Of a stretch of DNA of 64,000 nucleotides, positions 40,992 to 49,550 are shown piece by piece. A model generated the notes under the pieces. It saw only the letters and a list, made by a program, of their open reading frames with translations, had not been told where the DNA came from and ran no database searches. Source of the stretch: UBA6814 sp040753075 (GTDB taxonomy: Bacteria; Desulfobacterota; Desulfovibrionia; Desulfovibrionales; Desulfovibrionaceae). The translations under genes and the position numbers were made by a program. How positions within the stretch are numbered: position 1 is the stretch's first letter; each line of letters opens with the position of its first letter. Where the stretch lies: NCBI GenBank assembly GCA_040753075.1, contig JBFMHA010000012.1, positions 1 to 64,000 on the forward strand, read 5' to 3'.

Positions 40992-42058
40992 CGCGGCGTA
41001 CGCTCCGTGGCGGAAGACCCTTCGAAGAGCGCGCAGTAGTCGTTTTTGCCCTGTTCGTAATCCTTCATCTGCCCGATATCAAGCCAGTACTCGAAGATGG
41101 GGAAGGCCGACGTGACGCGCCCGGAGCCCGCCAGGCGCTCGAACAGGGTCGGCATGTCCAGGAAATCCCCCTGGGACACGAAGTCCAGGGCTTCCGGCGA
41201 GAACGCGTAGATGCCGGCGTTGACGAAGAACGTCCGGGTCGGCTTCTCCTCGACCCCGCGGATGGTCGAGCCGTCCACGGACACCACCCCGAAGGGAATC
41301 TGGATCTGGTACTCCCGCACGCACATGGTGCCGGTGGCCCCCTGGGCGGAGTGGAAGTCCAGGAGCTGGACGAAATCCACTTTGGTCAACAAGTCCCCGT
41401 TCATGACGAAGAATGGGCGGTCCGGACGTTGCGGCAGCAGGCCCAGGGAGCCGGCGGTCCCGAGTTTCTCGGTTTCGTGCAGGTACTCGATCTGCACCCC
41501 GAGATGGGAGCCGTCGCCGAAAAAGGCCCTGACCATCTCCGCCCGATAGTTGACCGACAGAAAGAACCTATAGAAGCCGGCCTCCCGGAACTTCTCGATG
41601 ATGGTCTGCAGGATGGGCTTGCCCCCCACCTTGAGCAGGGGCTTGGGGCAGTCGTCGGTCAGCGGTCGAAGCCGAGTGCCCAGCCCGCCGGCCATGAGCA
41701 CCACCCAGTTCTCGCGCCTGCCCTGCTCCTCCCCCAGCAGATGCAGGCGGACCACCCGGCCCCCGGCATCCAACTCGGGGAGGTGGGCGATGCACTTGCG
41801 GCGCATGATCTCCTGGAACGTGGCCGGGTCGTCGGACTCCCGCACCGAGGTGAAGTCCCGGAACATGACCGCAGAGACGGGGTCGTCCATGGCCAGGCCG
41901 CGCAGCAGGCCACGACGCACGTCGCCGTCGGTTACGGTGCCCACCAGGCGCTGGTCCTCGTCCGCCACCAGGGCGATGAGCGTGCCCGAGTCGTTGATGA
42001 CCTTGAGCGCCTCCCGGATCGGGGCGTCCAGGGATACCAGCAGATGTTTCGCGGTCAT
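40988..42058 (-). CDS. CBS-domain sugar-1-phosphate nucleotidyltransferase (PtmE-like)
   Basis: 356 residues. A CBS pair (about 1-115; LIALVADEDQRLVGTVTDGDVRRGLL) precedes a nucleotidyltransferase domain (about 125-350) with VLMAGGLGTRLRPLTDDCPKPLL, MNGDLLT and FVNAGIYAF. This CBS-plus-transferase layout is that of Campylobacter PtmE, which forms GDP-glucosamine for the legionaminic acid route; the gene order fits. The CBS pair may bind a nucleotide regulator. ATG 42058 overlaps the NeuB stop (ATGA); the frame stays open upstream only because of the neighbouring gene. Confidence 0.88.
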   Translation of the reverse strand: MTAKHLLVSLDAPIREALKVINDSGTLIALVADEDQRLVGTVTDGDVRRGLLRGLAMDDPVSAVMFRDFTSVRESDDPATFQEIMRRKCIAHLPELDAGGRVVRLHLLGEEQGRRENWVVLMAGGLGTRLRPLTDDCPKPLLKVGGKPILQTIIEKFREAGFYRFFLSVNYRAEMVRAFFGDGSHLGVQIEYLHETEKLGTAGSLGLLPQRPDRPFFVMNGDLLTKVDFVQLLDFHSAQGATGTMCVREYQIQIPFGVVSVDGSTIRGVEEKPTRTFFVNAGIYAFSPEALDFVSQGDFLDMPTLFERLAGSGRVTSAFPIFEYWLDIGQMKDYEQGKNDYCALFEGSSATERTPR

Positions 42059-43155
42059 GGGGTTTCTCCCTCCTCCGGCGCCTCGGCCAGGTCCAGGAGC
42101 TCGTCCGGTTCGTAGCCTCGGGTGGCGGGCCGGCCTTCCAGCTCCCAGAAGAGGAAGGGGGAGAGTCCGGAGCCCGGACGCTTTACCGTCATGTTCCGGG
42201 ATGTCAAGGTCTCGCCCGGAGCCACGGGCTGCGCCGCCACCAGGCTCTTGCGGGCCACGGCCAGGTTGCCCAGTTCGGCCCGGGCCGGGGCCTTGCCCGG
42301 CTCGCCCAGGGCGGCATCCGCCAGGCGCACCGCAGCCACCAGGTCGGCCAACTCCCCGGGCTCCAGGCTGGCCGCGTGGTCCGGCCCGGGCAGGGAGCGG
42401 TCCAGGGTGAAGTGCTTCTCCACCATCACCGCCCCGCGCGCGGCCGCGGCCACGGACACCACGATCCCCTCGGTATGGTCGGAATAGCCGGCGGCCAGGC
42501 CGAAGGTCCCGGCCAGGGTGTCCATGGCCAGGAGGTTCACCGCCTCGGGAGGGGTGGGATAGCTGGTGGTGCAGTGCAGGAGCGTCACCTTCTCGCGCAG
42601 GGCGGCCTGGCCGTCCTCCCGGAGCAAGGCCTCCCGGAACGCGGCGCGGCCGGGATTCTCCAGGCCCAGGTAGCCGAAGGCCAGCACCCCCAGGGCCTGG
42701 CGCACCTCCACCAGGGCGCACATGCCGGTGGAAAGGACCACCGGCAGGCCGGTGCGCGCCGCGGCCAGCAGCAGCGGGGCGTTGGTGGCGTCGCCCGACC
42801 CGACCTTGATGCGGGCCACCCCCAGCCCCACCAGCAGGGCCAGGCTTTCCTCGTCAAAGGGCGTGGACATGAACTCGATGCCCCGCTCCCGGCAGCGCCC
42901 GGCCAGGGCCACGAAATCCTCGGGCGCCAACTCCAGGGCCTTGAGCATCTCGTACTGCCCGCCTTCCCCGGTGCGCTCGGCCTGGTACGCGGCCTTGGCC
43001 GCCTGGCGGGTGGCCAGGCGGGCCGCGGAAAAGGTCTGGAACTTCACCGCGTCGGCCCCGGCGGCCGCGGCCGCGTCCACCAGGTCCATGGCCCGCGCCG
43101 GCGAACCGTTGTGGTTCACCCCGGCCTCGGCAATGATGAAGGTGCGCTTCTTCAT
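42055..43155 (-). CDS. Nonulosonic acid synthase (NeuB/LegI-type)
   Basis: 366 residues. The TIM barrel (about 1-270) has FIIAEAGVNHNGSPARA, VKFQTF, KVGSGDATN, STGM and VEKHFTLDR; a C-terminal SAF (antifreeze-like) domain ends with TVKRPGSGLSP. It condenses phosphoenolpyruvate with a six-carbon N-acetyl sugar to give a nine-carbon acid. By operon position (next to LegG, LegF, LegB homologues) legionaminic acid or a close relative is the likely product. It overlaps both neighbours by 4 nt. A second, clearly different NeuB is encoded at 50608. Confidence 0.93.
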   Translation of the reverse strand: MKKRTFIIAEAGVNHNGSPARAMDLVDAAAAAGADAVKFQTFSAARLATRQAAKAAYQAERTGEGGQYEMLKALELAPEDFVALAGRCRERGIEFMSTPFDEESLALLVGLGVARIKVGSGDATNAPLLLAAARTGLPVVLSTGMCALVEVRQALGVLAFGYLGLENPGRAAFREALLREDGQAALREKVTLLHCTTSYPTPPEAVNLLAMDTLAGTFGLAAGYSDHTEGIVVSVAAAARGAVMVEKHFTLDRSLPGPDHAASLEPGELADLVAAVRLADAALGEPGKAPARAELGNLAVARKSLVAAQPVAPGETLTSRNMTVKRPGSGLSPFLFWELEGRPATRGYEPDELLDLAEAPEEGETP

Positions 43156-44312
43156 GGCAGGTCGTGGAACCTCTTGCGGACCAGGGCCCGCGGGTCGGGC
43201 GCGGCCTTGAGCACGTCCAGGATGCGCCGGGACGCGCGGCCGTCGCCATAGGGGTTCACCACGTTGGAGCAATCCAGGGCCAGGGCCGTCTCCACCGCCC
43301 GCCGGATGGCCGTGCGCTCGGGTGCGCAGTGCACCACGCTCCCTGCGCGCAGCCGCCCCTCCTGCCGTTCGCCGATGTCCACGGTGGGCCGCTTCAGGCT
43401 CGGGACCTCGTACAGCCCGCTGGACGAGTTGCCCACCACCGCGTCGCAGGCCGCCACGGCGCTCAGGTAGCGCAGCTGGCCCAGGGAGGCCCGCATCAGC
43501 ACGTGAGGCCGGGAGGCGGCATAGTCCGTGAGCCGGGCCAGGAGGTCCAGGCCCTCGGTGTCCGCATTGGGGGCGGTGCAGAGGATGCCGGTGTCGCCGT
43601 CCGCGGCCAGATCGTCCAGGGCGGCCAGGAGTTCGTCCATCTGGGCCGCGGAGGGGGTGGCGGCCAGGGTCACGGGGTGGAAAGTGACCAAGAGGTTGCG
43701 GCCCCTGAAGGTGAAGCCGAGCTGGGCGGCCAGCTCCTCCCGGGACAGGAGCGGCAGGGCCGCCAGCCGGTCCAGGCTGGTGGCGCCCACGCAGTGGATG
43801 CGGGCCGGGTCCTCGCCCAGCTGGGCCACGCGCCTGGCGGCCTGGGGCGTGGTCACGAAGTGCAGGGAGGCCATCTTGGTGATGGAGTGCCGCATGGCCT
43901 CGTCGTAGGCCCCCTCGGTCACGTCGCCGCCCGCCAGGTGGGCCAGGGGGATGCGCAGGAACAGGCAGGCCTGGGCCGCGGCGAAGATCTCGTAGCGGTC
44001 GCCCAAGACCACCGCGAAGTCCGGGGCCAGCTCCTCCAGGGCGTCGGCGAAGCCCTCCAGCAGCCGGCCCGTGGTCCGGGCCACGTCGCCTGCGCCGGCG
44101 CCGTCCAGCGGCGCGGCCACCCGGGCGGCCAGGGGAAAGCCGTCCGCCTCGATCTCGCGCCAGGTGTCGCCGAACTCGGGCCACAGGTGCATGCCCGTGG
44201 CCACTGCCTGCAGCTCGCAGCGCGGGTCCTCCCGCACCAGCCCCATGAGGGTGGCCAGGTACCCGTAGTCGGCCCGCGAGCCGGTGATGACGCAGATCTT
44301 CCGGGGCTCCAT
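43152..44312 (-). CDS. UDP/GDP-sugar 2-epimerase, hydrolysing (LegG/NeuC-type)
   Basis: 386 residues. Motifs of the hydrolysing class: VITGSRADYGYL, LGDRYEIFAAAQAC, IPLAHLAGGDVTEGAYDEAMRHSITKMASLHF, TFHPVT and GNSSSGLYEVP. It inverts C2 and releases the nucleotide, giving the free six-carbon substrate for NeuB. Next to LegB and LegI it should act on the NDP-2,4-diacetamido-trideoxy-glucose intermediate. Spacing to legB is 6 nt and to neuB a 4-nt overlap, so the three are one transcript. Confidence 0.93.
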   Translation of the reverse strand: MEPRKICVITGSRADYGYLATLMGLVREDPRCELQAVATGMHLWPEFGDTWREIEADGFPLAARVAAPLDGAGAGDVARTTGRLLEGFADALEELAPDFAVVLGDRYEIFAAAQACLFLRIPLAHLAGGDVTEGAYDEAMRHSITKMASLHFVTTPQAARRVAQLGEDPARIHCVGATSLDRLAALPLLSREELAAQLGFTFRGRNLLVTFHPVTLAATPSAAQMDELLAALDDLAADGDTGILCTAPNADTEGLDLLARLTDYAASRPHVLMRASLGQLRYLSAVAACDAVVGNSSSGLYEVPSLKRPTVDIGERQEGRLRAGSVVHCAPERTAIRRAVETALALDCSNVVNPYGDGRASRRILDVLKAAPDPRALVRKRFHDLP

Positions 44313-44318
44313 GGCGGC

Positions 44319-45329
44319 CTACAAGGTATAGATGCCGGCCTTGTACATCTTGAGGTTCTCGGGGTCCGCGAACCAGGCCGCGGTTTCGGCCAGGCCGCGC
44401 CTGAACCCGTCCAGGCCCGCGTACTGCGGGGTCCAGTCCGTGAGGGCGCGCAGCTTGTCGTTGGAGGCGAAGAGCCGCTCCACCTCGCTCTTCCCGGGCC
44501 GGATGCGCTGCTCGTCGCACACGATCTCGATATCCGCGCCCATGACCTCGGCGATGAGCCTGGCCGTGTCGCCGATGGTCACCTCGAAGGCGCTGCCCGA
44601 GTTCACCACCTCGCCCACGGCCGCGTCGCACTCGGCCACCGCGATGAAGGCCCGCACCGTATCCGCCACGTAGTTGAAGTCGCGGGTGGGGTGCAGGGAG
44701 CCCAGCTTGATCCTCCTGGCCCCGGCCCGGATCTGGGTCATGACCGTGGGGATGACCGCCCGGGCGCTCTGGCGCGGGCCGTAGGTGTTGAAGGGCCGGA
44801 TCACCGCCACCGGGGTGTCGAAACTCTTGTGGAAGGACAGGGCGATCTGGTCCGCGCCGATCTTGGAGGCGGAGTACGGGGACTGGCCCTGCAGGGGGTG
44901 CTCCTCGGTGATGGGCGCGAACCGGGCCGTGCCGTACACCTCGCTGGTGGAGGTGTGCACCACCCGCTCCACCCCCAGGTCCCGGGCCGCCTGCACGATG
45001 TTGAGCGCGCCCTTGACGTTGGTGTCCACGTAGGTGTCCGGAGAATGGTAGGAGTACGGGATGGCGATGAGCGCGGCCAGGTGCAGCACCACGTCGCAGC
45101 CGCGCATGGCGGCGCGCACGCCGTTGGGGTCGCGCACGTCGCCGCAGAACACGTCCAGGCTGTCGCGAATGGCGGGCTCGGAGCGGTCCAGCCAGCCCCA
45201 GGAGTTGAAGGAGTTGTAGAGCACGAAGGCGCGCACGTCGTGGCCGCGGCGCACCAACTCCTCGACCAGGTGGGAGCCGATGAAGCCGTCGGACCCGGTG
45301 ACCAGGATCTTCTTGCCGGACAGGTTCAT
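44319..45329 (-). CDS. NAD-dependent nucleotide-sugar 4,6-dehydratase (LegB-like)
   Basis: 336 residues, extended SDR fold. N-terminal VTGSDGFIGSHLVEELVRRGHDV binds NAD; RAFVLYNSFNSWGWLD right after it, and LAALIAIPYSYHSP, are close to the LegB subfamily as I know it. The catalytic Tyr-x3-Lys is SPYSASKIGAD. LegB makes the 4-keto-6-deoxy sugar at the head of the legionaminic acid route from GDP-GlcNAc. The aminotransferase (LegC) and acetyltransferase (LegH) that usually follow are missing from this operon. It is the first gene after the promoter at 45408; ATG 45329 leaves a leader of about 70 nt. Confidence 0.92.
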   Translation of the reverse strand: MNLSGKKILVTGSDGFIGSHLVEELVRRGHDVRAFVLYNSFNSWGWLDRSEPAIRDSLDVFCGDVRDPNGVRAAMRGCDVVLHLAALIAIPYSYHSPDTYVDTNVKGALNIVQAARDLGVERVVHTSTSEVYGTARFAPITEEHPLQGQSPYSASKIGADQIALSFHKSFDTPVAVIRPFNTYGPRQSARAVIPTVMTQIRAGARRIKLGSLHPTRDFNYVADTVRAFIAVAECDAAVGEVVNSGSAFEVTIGDTARLIAEVMGADIEIVCDEQRIRPGKSEVERLFASNDKLRALTDWTPQYAGLDGFRRGLAETAAWFADPENLKMYKAGIYTL

Positions 45330-45407
45330 GATCAATCCTCCCGGGGCGGCTGGCCCCGCACGCCAGGACGCCCGGCACAAGATCGCGCCTCCGCTCCAGA
45401 CAATTTT

Positions 45408-45436
45408 ACCCTACTTGCGCCACTCTAACTTGTCAA
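45408..45436 (-). promoter_or_regulatory. Promoter of the leg operon
   Basis: Minus-strand -35 TTGACA (45436-45431), 17-nt spacer, -10 TAGGGT (45413-45408), about 80 nt upstream of the legB start, in a short A/T-rich region. Spacing and both boxes match those of the promoter at 61198-61226. Confidence 0.75.
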
Positions 45437-45451
45437 CTTTTTCTGTACAAA
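45430..45451. promoter_or_regulatory. Shared 22-bp element overlapping the leg promoter (putative operator)
   Basis: Plus strand: TTGTCAACTTTTTCTG, then T, then ACAAA. It matches the element at 61220-61241 at 21 of 22 positions. The ends form a small dyad (TTGT...ACAA, extended TTGTCA...TGnACAA). It covers the -35 box, so a bound protein would block RNA polymerase. Confidence 0.65.
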
Positions 45452-45504
45452 AAGGGATCGCAACCGCGGTCCGCCAGCCTTGCCCGGATCGGGCATCCCC
45501 GGCC

Positions 45505-47295
45505 TTACCCGGCCTGCAAGGCGTTGAGCTTGCTATACCAGTCCTCGGACGCCATGAGCTCGGCGTGCCGGCCCTGTCCGCTCACCCGGCCGTCCCGGAT
45601 CACCACGATCTGGTCTGCGGAGCGGATGGTGGACAGGCGGTGGGCGATGACCACGAAGGTCACCCGCCCCTCCCGGCGCATCCGGTCCATGACCTCCTGG
45701 ATGTCCTTCTCGGTTTCCGAGTCCAGGGCGCTGGTGGGCTCGTCCAGGATGAGCACCGCGGCGCCCTCCAGCAGGGCCCGCGCCAGGGAGAGCCGCTGCC
45801 GCTGCCCACCTGAAAGCTGCACCCCGCGCTCGCCCAACACCGTGTCCAGCCCTTTGGGCAGGGCCAGGACGAACTCCTTTGCCCGGGCCCGCTCCAGGGC
45901 GCTCCAGATCTCCTGGTCCGTGGCCTCGGGCCGGGGAAAGGCCAGGTTGGCGCGCACCGTGTCGTTGAGCAGGGAGGTGTCCTGGGACACGAAGGCCATG
46001 CCCCGGCGCAAAGAGGCCAGGTCGAAGTCGCCCGAGGGCGCGCCGTCGAAGAGAATGCGGCCCTGCTGGGGACGGCGCAGGGCCGCCAGGCAATCGGCCA
46101 GGGTGGACTTGCCCGCGCCGGAGGGCCCCACCAAGGCGGTCATCCGCCCGGCAGGGATGAAGAGGTCCACGCCGTCCAGGGCCGGCGTCGCCTTGCCCGG
46201 ATAGGTGAAACGCAGACCCTGCACCTCGATGCCCTGGCGCAGGGGGACGAACTCCTTTCCGCCGACGGATTCGGGTTCGCGGGCGGCTTTGGCCTGGCGC
46301 AGCCCGCTGCGCACCTCGTTCACGCTGCCCAGACAGGAGAGCAGGGTCTGCCGGGCCATGAGCAGCTCCTTGGATAGGGGCAGCAGCCGCACCAGCACCA
46401 GCATGAACACTCCGATCTGGGCCAGGCTCATGGAAAAATAGGTAAAGGAGGCGTAGAGCACGATCGCTCCGGCCAGGATGGCGATGGGCTCCAGGATGAG
46501 CTCCACCTGGGCGTTGAGGATCTTCAGACGGTAGTAGTTCCGGCGCACCGTGCGCGAGGTGGCGGACATGCGCTCGGACTCCCGCTGGTCCGCGGCCGAA
46601 AGCTTGACCAGCCGCACCGCACCGAGCAACTCCACCAGGAGGAAGGACAGGTCGCGGTTGGCGGCGGTGGTGCTCTGGCTGGCCTCGCGGGTCTGGCGGT
46701 TCACCGCCCGGCTCACCACCAGGGCGCTGATCGCCAGAAGCGCCAACGCCACCAAGGTCATGGGAGGGGAAAGCCAGAGCAGGACCGCGGCGTATCCGGC
46801 CACCACCAGGCCCAGAGCGCAGAACTGGAACACCCCGTTGCAGTACCCGCTCACCCGCTGGGCCTCGGTAGTCAGCAGGTTCACCAGCCGGCCGGTGGAC
46901 ACCTGCTCGAACAGGTCCAGGCTCGCCCGCATGTAGTGGGAGAAGAACCCGCTCTGGATGCAGTGGAGGATATCCTGGGTGAGCCACGCCACATAGGCCC
47001 GGCGCAGATAGGTCATGCCCACCCGAGCGAACATGAGCAGCACCAGCAGGGCCAGCAACCCCTCCAGGCCCACAGCCAGGCCCACCGCCTCAAACCCCCG
47101 GGCGAGCATGTCCCAGGCCCGGGAGCCCGCGCGCAAGGCAGCCACGTCCCGGTCCTTTTCCAGATACTGGAGCACCGGCAGGAACATGGCCACCCCGAAC
47201 CCCTCGAACAGGGCCGCACCCACCGACACCAGCCCGAAGAGCGCCGCCCTCCGGCCGGTGATCCCGAATTCCGCGTATTCTTTAAAAAGCCTCAA
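45505..47295 (-). CDS. ABC exporter, fused membrane and ATPase domains (MsbA-like)
   Basis: 596 residues, a half-transporter. An N-terminal domain with about six membrane helices (about 15-310) precedes an ATPase domain with Walker A GPSGAGKST, signature LSGGQRQRLSLARALL, Walker B AVLILDEPTSALD and the H-loop IAHRLSTI. Such exporters flip lipid-linked glycans or lipid A; here the natural cargo would be a lipid-linked surface glycan or a modified nonulosonate-containing unit. No ATG fits; TTG 47295, 2 nt past the preceding stop and 8 nt after GGGGG, is proposed since the frame upstream reads through a non-start GTA. The last gene of the pse-type operon. Confidence 0.88.
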   Translation of the reverse strand: MRLFKEYAEFGITGRRAALFGLVSVGAALFEGFGVAMFLPVLQYLEKDRDVAALRAGSRAWDMLARGFEAVGLAVGLEGLLALLVLLMFARVGMTYLRRAYVAWLTQDILHCIQSGFFSHYMRASLDLFEQVSTGRLVNLLTTEAQRVSGYCNGVFQFCALGLVVAGYAAVLLWLSPPMTLVALALLAISALVVSRAVNRQTREASQSTTAANRDLSFLLVELLGAVRLVKLSAADQRESERMSATSRTVRRNYYRLKILNAQVELILEPIAILAGAIVLYASFTYFSMSLAQIGVFMLVLVRLLPLSKELLMARQTLLSCLGSVNEVRSGLRQAKAAREPESVGGKEFVPLRQGIEVQGLRFTYPGKATPALDGVDLFIPAGRMTALVGPSGAGKSTLADCLAALRRPQQGRILFDGAPSGDFDLASLRRGMAFVSQDTSLLNDTVRANLAFPRPEATDQEIWSALERARAKEFVLALPKGLDTVLGERGVQLSGGQRQRLSLARALLEGAAVLILDEPTSALDSETEKDIQEVMDRMRREGRVTFVVIAHRLSTIRSADQIVVIRDGRVSGQGRHAELMASEDWYSKLNALQAG

Positions 47296-47297
47296 GG

Positions 47298-47555
47298 CTA
47301 CACCCCCACGCCCAAGAGGGCCAGATGCAGACCAGCGGCGGCGCTGACCGTGGCCGCCGCGCGAGCCGCCCCCACGCACTCCCGGACCATCTCCTCGAAC
47401 CAAGCGCTGGAGACGAAGGCCGATTCCACGCACTGGGCCAGGCGCTCCTTCCCCTTGCCCAGGAACGCCGGGGCGTGCAGCGGCGCTGCCCCGCCCCCGG
47501 GATAGAGGGAGCGGATGATTTCAATAATGCGGTCCAAAAGCTTCGCGCGCTCCAT
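47298..47555 (-). CDS. Small unknown protein ahead of the ABC exporter
   Basis: 85 residues. An amphipathic N-terminus (MERAKLLDRIIEIIRSLY), a Gly/Ala-rich turn and a C-terminal stretch rich in Ala, Val and Leu that could be a short membrane-associated helix (TVSAAAGLHLALLGVGV). Third codon positions are G/C-rich and it lies 2 nt before the exporter gene, so it is probably translated with it. No family recognised; an accessory subunit of the exporter is one possibility. ATG 47555 is preferred over the upstream open part, which looks non-coding. Confidence 0.5.
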   Translation of the reverse strand: MERAKLLDRIIEIIRSLYPGGGAAPLHAPAFLGKGKERLAQCVESAFVSSAWFEEMVRECVGAARAAATVSAAAGLHLALLGVGV

Positions 47556-47688
47556 CTGGCGTATCTCTTGCCGGATCAGCCTGCTCCGGGCCCCTGCGGG
47601 GCCGCCCCGTGCTCCGGCGGGCGTATCCGAAAGCATTCCCGTACAATGCGTCTGAACCGCCGTGCTTGACCCTTGGCGCACTCCTGGG

Positions 47689-48369
47689 TCACACCTTTCG
47701 CCACACCGTGACGAACGCCTCGGCCGCGGGCGCGCCCACGGCAGCCCCGCGCAGTTCGGCCTGGGCCCGCACCGCCCGCTCCGAGCGGGGATGCGGGAAG
47801 GGACGCACCTCGCCCTCGTATGCGGCCAGGGCCTCCATCTTGCTGTCCAGGAAAGCAGTCACGTCCACGAAGGTGTCCGGACGGAAGGCCGGGGCGAACT
47901 GGCCGAAGGCCCATTCCGTGGACGAGGCCACCTCGTAGGCGTAGAGCGCCCGCGCCGTGCTCCCGGGCAGGGGGCGGAACGCGGTGAGCGCGGCCCGGAA
48001 GGTGACGGCGTGGTCCACGTTCAGGTCCCCGCCGTGCTGCGCGTAGACAACTTCGGGCCGCAACCTGCGGCCCAGGTCTTCAACGGTCTTGACCACGTCC
48101 AGCATATCCAGGGAATCGAATCGGTTGTCCGGCAGGCCGAAGTGCAGCACCTCGGCCGCGCCCAGGATGCGGGCGGCCTCCCGGCTCCTGGCCTGGAGCG
48201 CCTCCACCTCGGCCGCGGCTTCCGGGCTGCCCGGGGCGTGGCGCGAGGCCGCGCCCTGGCCCAGGATGGCCACGCTCACCCGGCAGCCCTCCGCGGCCAG
48301 CCGGGCCATGGTCCCGCCGCAGCCCAGGACCTCGTCGTCCGGATGCGCGGCCAGCACGAGCACGTTCAT
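47689..48369 (-). CDS. PIG-L/LmbE-family N-deacetylase
   Basis: 226 residues, Zn-dependent fold. The metal motif AAHPDDEVLGCGG is at residues about 8-20 and the third ligand is in HGGDLNVDHAVTF near 120. Family members remove acetyl groups from N-acetylglucosamine-type sugars (GlcNAc-PI, mycothiol, bacillithiol precursors). Its ATG (48369) overlaps the stop of the LeuA-like gene. In this operon the obvious substrate is an N-acetyl group on a nonulosonic acid or its precursor, freeing an amine for a different acyl group. 133 nt separate it from the small gene downstream. Confidence 0.92.
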   Translation of the reverse strand: MNVLVLAAHPDDEVLGCGGTMARLAAEGCRVSVAILGQGAASRHAPGSPEAAAEVEALQARSREAARILGAAEVLHFGLPDNRFDSLDMLDVVKTVEDLGRRLRPEVVYAQHGGDLNVDHAVTFRAALTAFRPLPGSTARALYAYEVASSTEWAFGQFAPAFRPDTFVDVTAFLDSKMEALAAYEGEVRPFPHPRSERAVRAQAELRGAAVGAPAAEAFVTVWRKV

Positions 48370-49550
48370 GGCTGCCCTCCTTCCCCGATCTCGCCGTTTT
48401 GCAGGCACTGCCGGGCCACCTCGCGCAATTCATCGTCGGACAGGGATTTGCGGCCCACGGCCAGTTCCTTGACCAGATGGAAAGCCCGCTCCAGGGGTTC
48501 GCCCTCAAGGCCGCAGCCCAGGTCGCGCAGTTTGTGGCGCAAGCCGCGTCGCCCGCTGTGCGGGCCGATGAGGATGCGTTGCGCCCCGCCGCCCACCATC
48601 TCGGGGTCCATGATCTGGTACGTCTCGGCGGCCTTGAGCAAGGCGTCCTGGTGCATGCCGGAACCGTGGGTGAAGGCGTTGCTCCCCACCACCGCCTTGT
48701 TGGGCGGCACCACGAACCCGCTCATCTCCGCCACCATGCGACTGGTGGCGGCCAACTCCCGGGTGTCCACACCCAGGGCGAAAGGATAGACGCCGCGGCG
48801 CACGGTGATGGCCATGACCAGTTCTTCCAGGGCTGCGTTTCCCGCCCGCTCGCCCAGGCCGTTGACCGTGCACTGGGCCTCCCGCGCCCCGGCCAGGAGC
48901 GCCGCCAGCGTATTGGCCGTGGCCAGGCCCAGGTCGTCGTGGCAGTGCACGGCCAGGACCGCCCGCTCCATGCCCTCCACCTCCGCCAGAAGATGGCGCA
49001 CCAGGGCGTCCATCTCCGCCGGGGTGGCGAAGCCCACGGTGTCGGCTATGGACACCGTGGAGGCTCCGGCGGCGATGGCCGCCTCCATGTGCCGGGCCAG
49101 GTAGTCCCGGTCCGCCCGGGTCGAGTCCACCCCTATCCACTGCACGTCGCCCACCAGCTTCCGGGCCAGGCGCACGCTTTCCCTGGTCATCTCCAGGACC
49201 TGCTCCCGGTTCTTGCCCAACTGGCGCTCGATGTGCAGGTCCGAGACGGGAACCGCCACCTCGATGCGCGGGGCGCAGGCCTTGGCCACCGCCGCGCCGG
49301 CCTGCTCGATGTCCCGACGGGCGCCCCGGGCAAAGGCCGAGACCACGCACTCCTTGATGACCCTGGCGATATCCTGCACGGCCATCATTTCCGCGTCCGA
49401 GGCAGCGGGAAAACCGGCCTCGATGACGTCTACCCCCAGCCGCTCCAGCTGTCGGGCCAGGACCTTCTTCTCCTGGGGCCGCAGGGCCGCTCCCGCGGCC
49501 TGGTCTCCGTCGCGCAGGGTGGTGTCCAGGATACGCACCGTGTCCATCAT
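48366..49550 (-). CDS. LeuA/homocitrate synthase-like acyl-condensing enzyme
   Basis: 394 residues, a DRE-TIM metallolyase. N-terminal ILDTTLRDGDQAAG (Asp is the metal ligand), HCHDDLGLATANT and NGLGERAGNAALEE are in place. The C-terminal regulatory domain of isopropylmalate synthase (family about 510 residues) is absent, so feedback control by Leu is not expected; the length is that of homocitrate or citramalate synthases. Such enzymes condense acetyl-CoA with a 2-oxoacid to give a 2-hydroxy-dicarboxylate. It is far from any leu operon and sits between an ATP-grasp ligase and a PIG-L deacetylase. The first ATG (49550) shares one base with the previous TAA; ATG 49547 has better spacing to GGAGG. 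Confidence 0.87.
   Translation of the reverse strand: MMDTVRILDTTLRDGDQAAGAALRPQEKKVLARQLERLGVDVIEAGFPAASDAEMMAVQDIARVIKECVVSAFARGARRDIEQAGAAVAKACAPRIEVAVPVSDLHIERQLGKNREQVLEMTRESVRLARKLVGDVQWIGVDSTRADRDYLARHMEAAIAAGASTVSIADTVGFATPAEMDALVRHLLAEVEGMERAVLAVHCHDDLGLATANTLAALLAGAREAQCTVNGLGERAGNAALEELVMAITVRRGVYPFALGVDTRELAATSRMVAEMSGFVVPPNKAVVGSNAFTHGSGMHQDALLKAAETYQIMDPEMVGGGAQRILIGPHSGRRGLRHKLRDLGCGLEGEPLERAFHLVKELAVGRKSLSDDELREVARQCLQNGEIGEGGQP

Noticed and set aside
48366..49550. Leucine biosynthesis locus.
   Set aside because: The C-terminal regulatory domain is missing and no leuB, leuC or leuD lies nearby; the neighbours are glycan genes.
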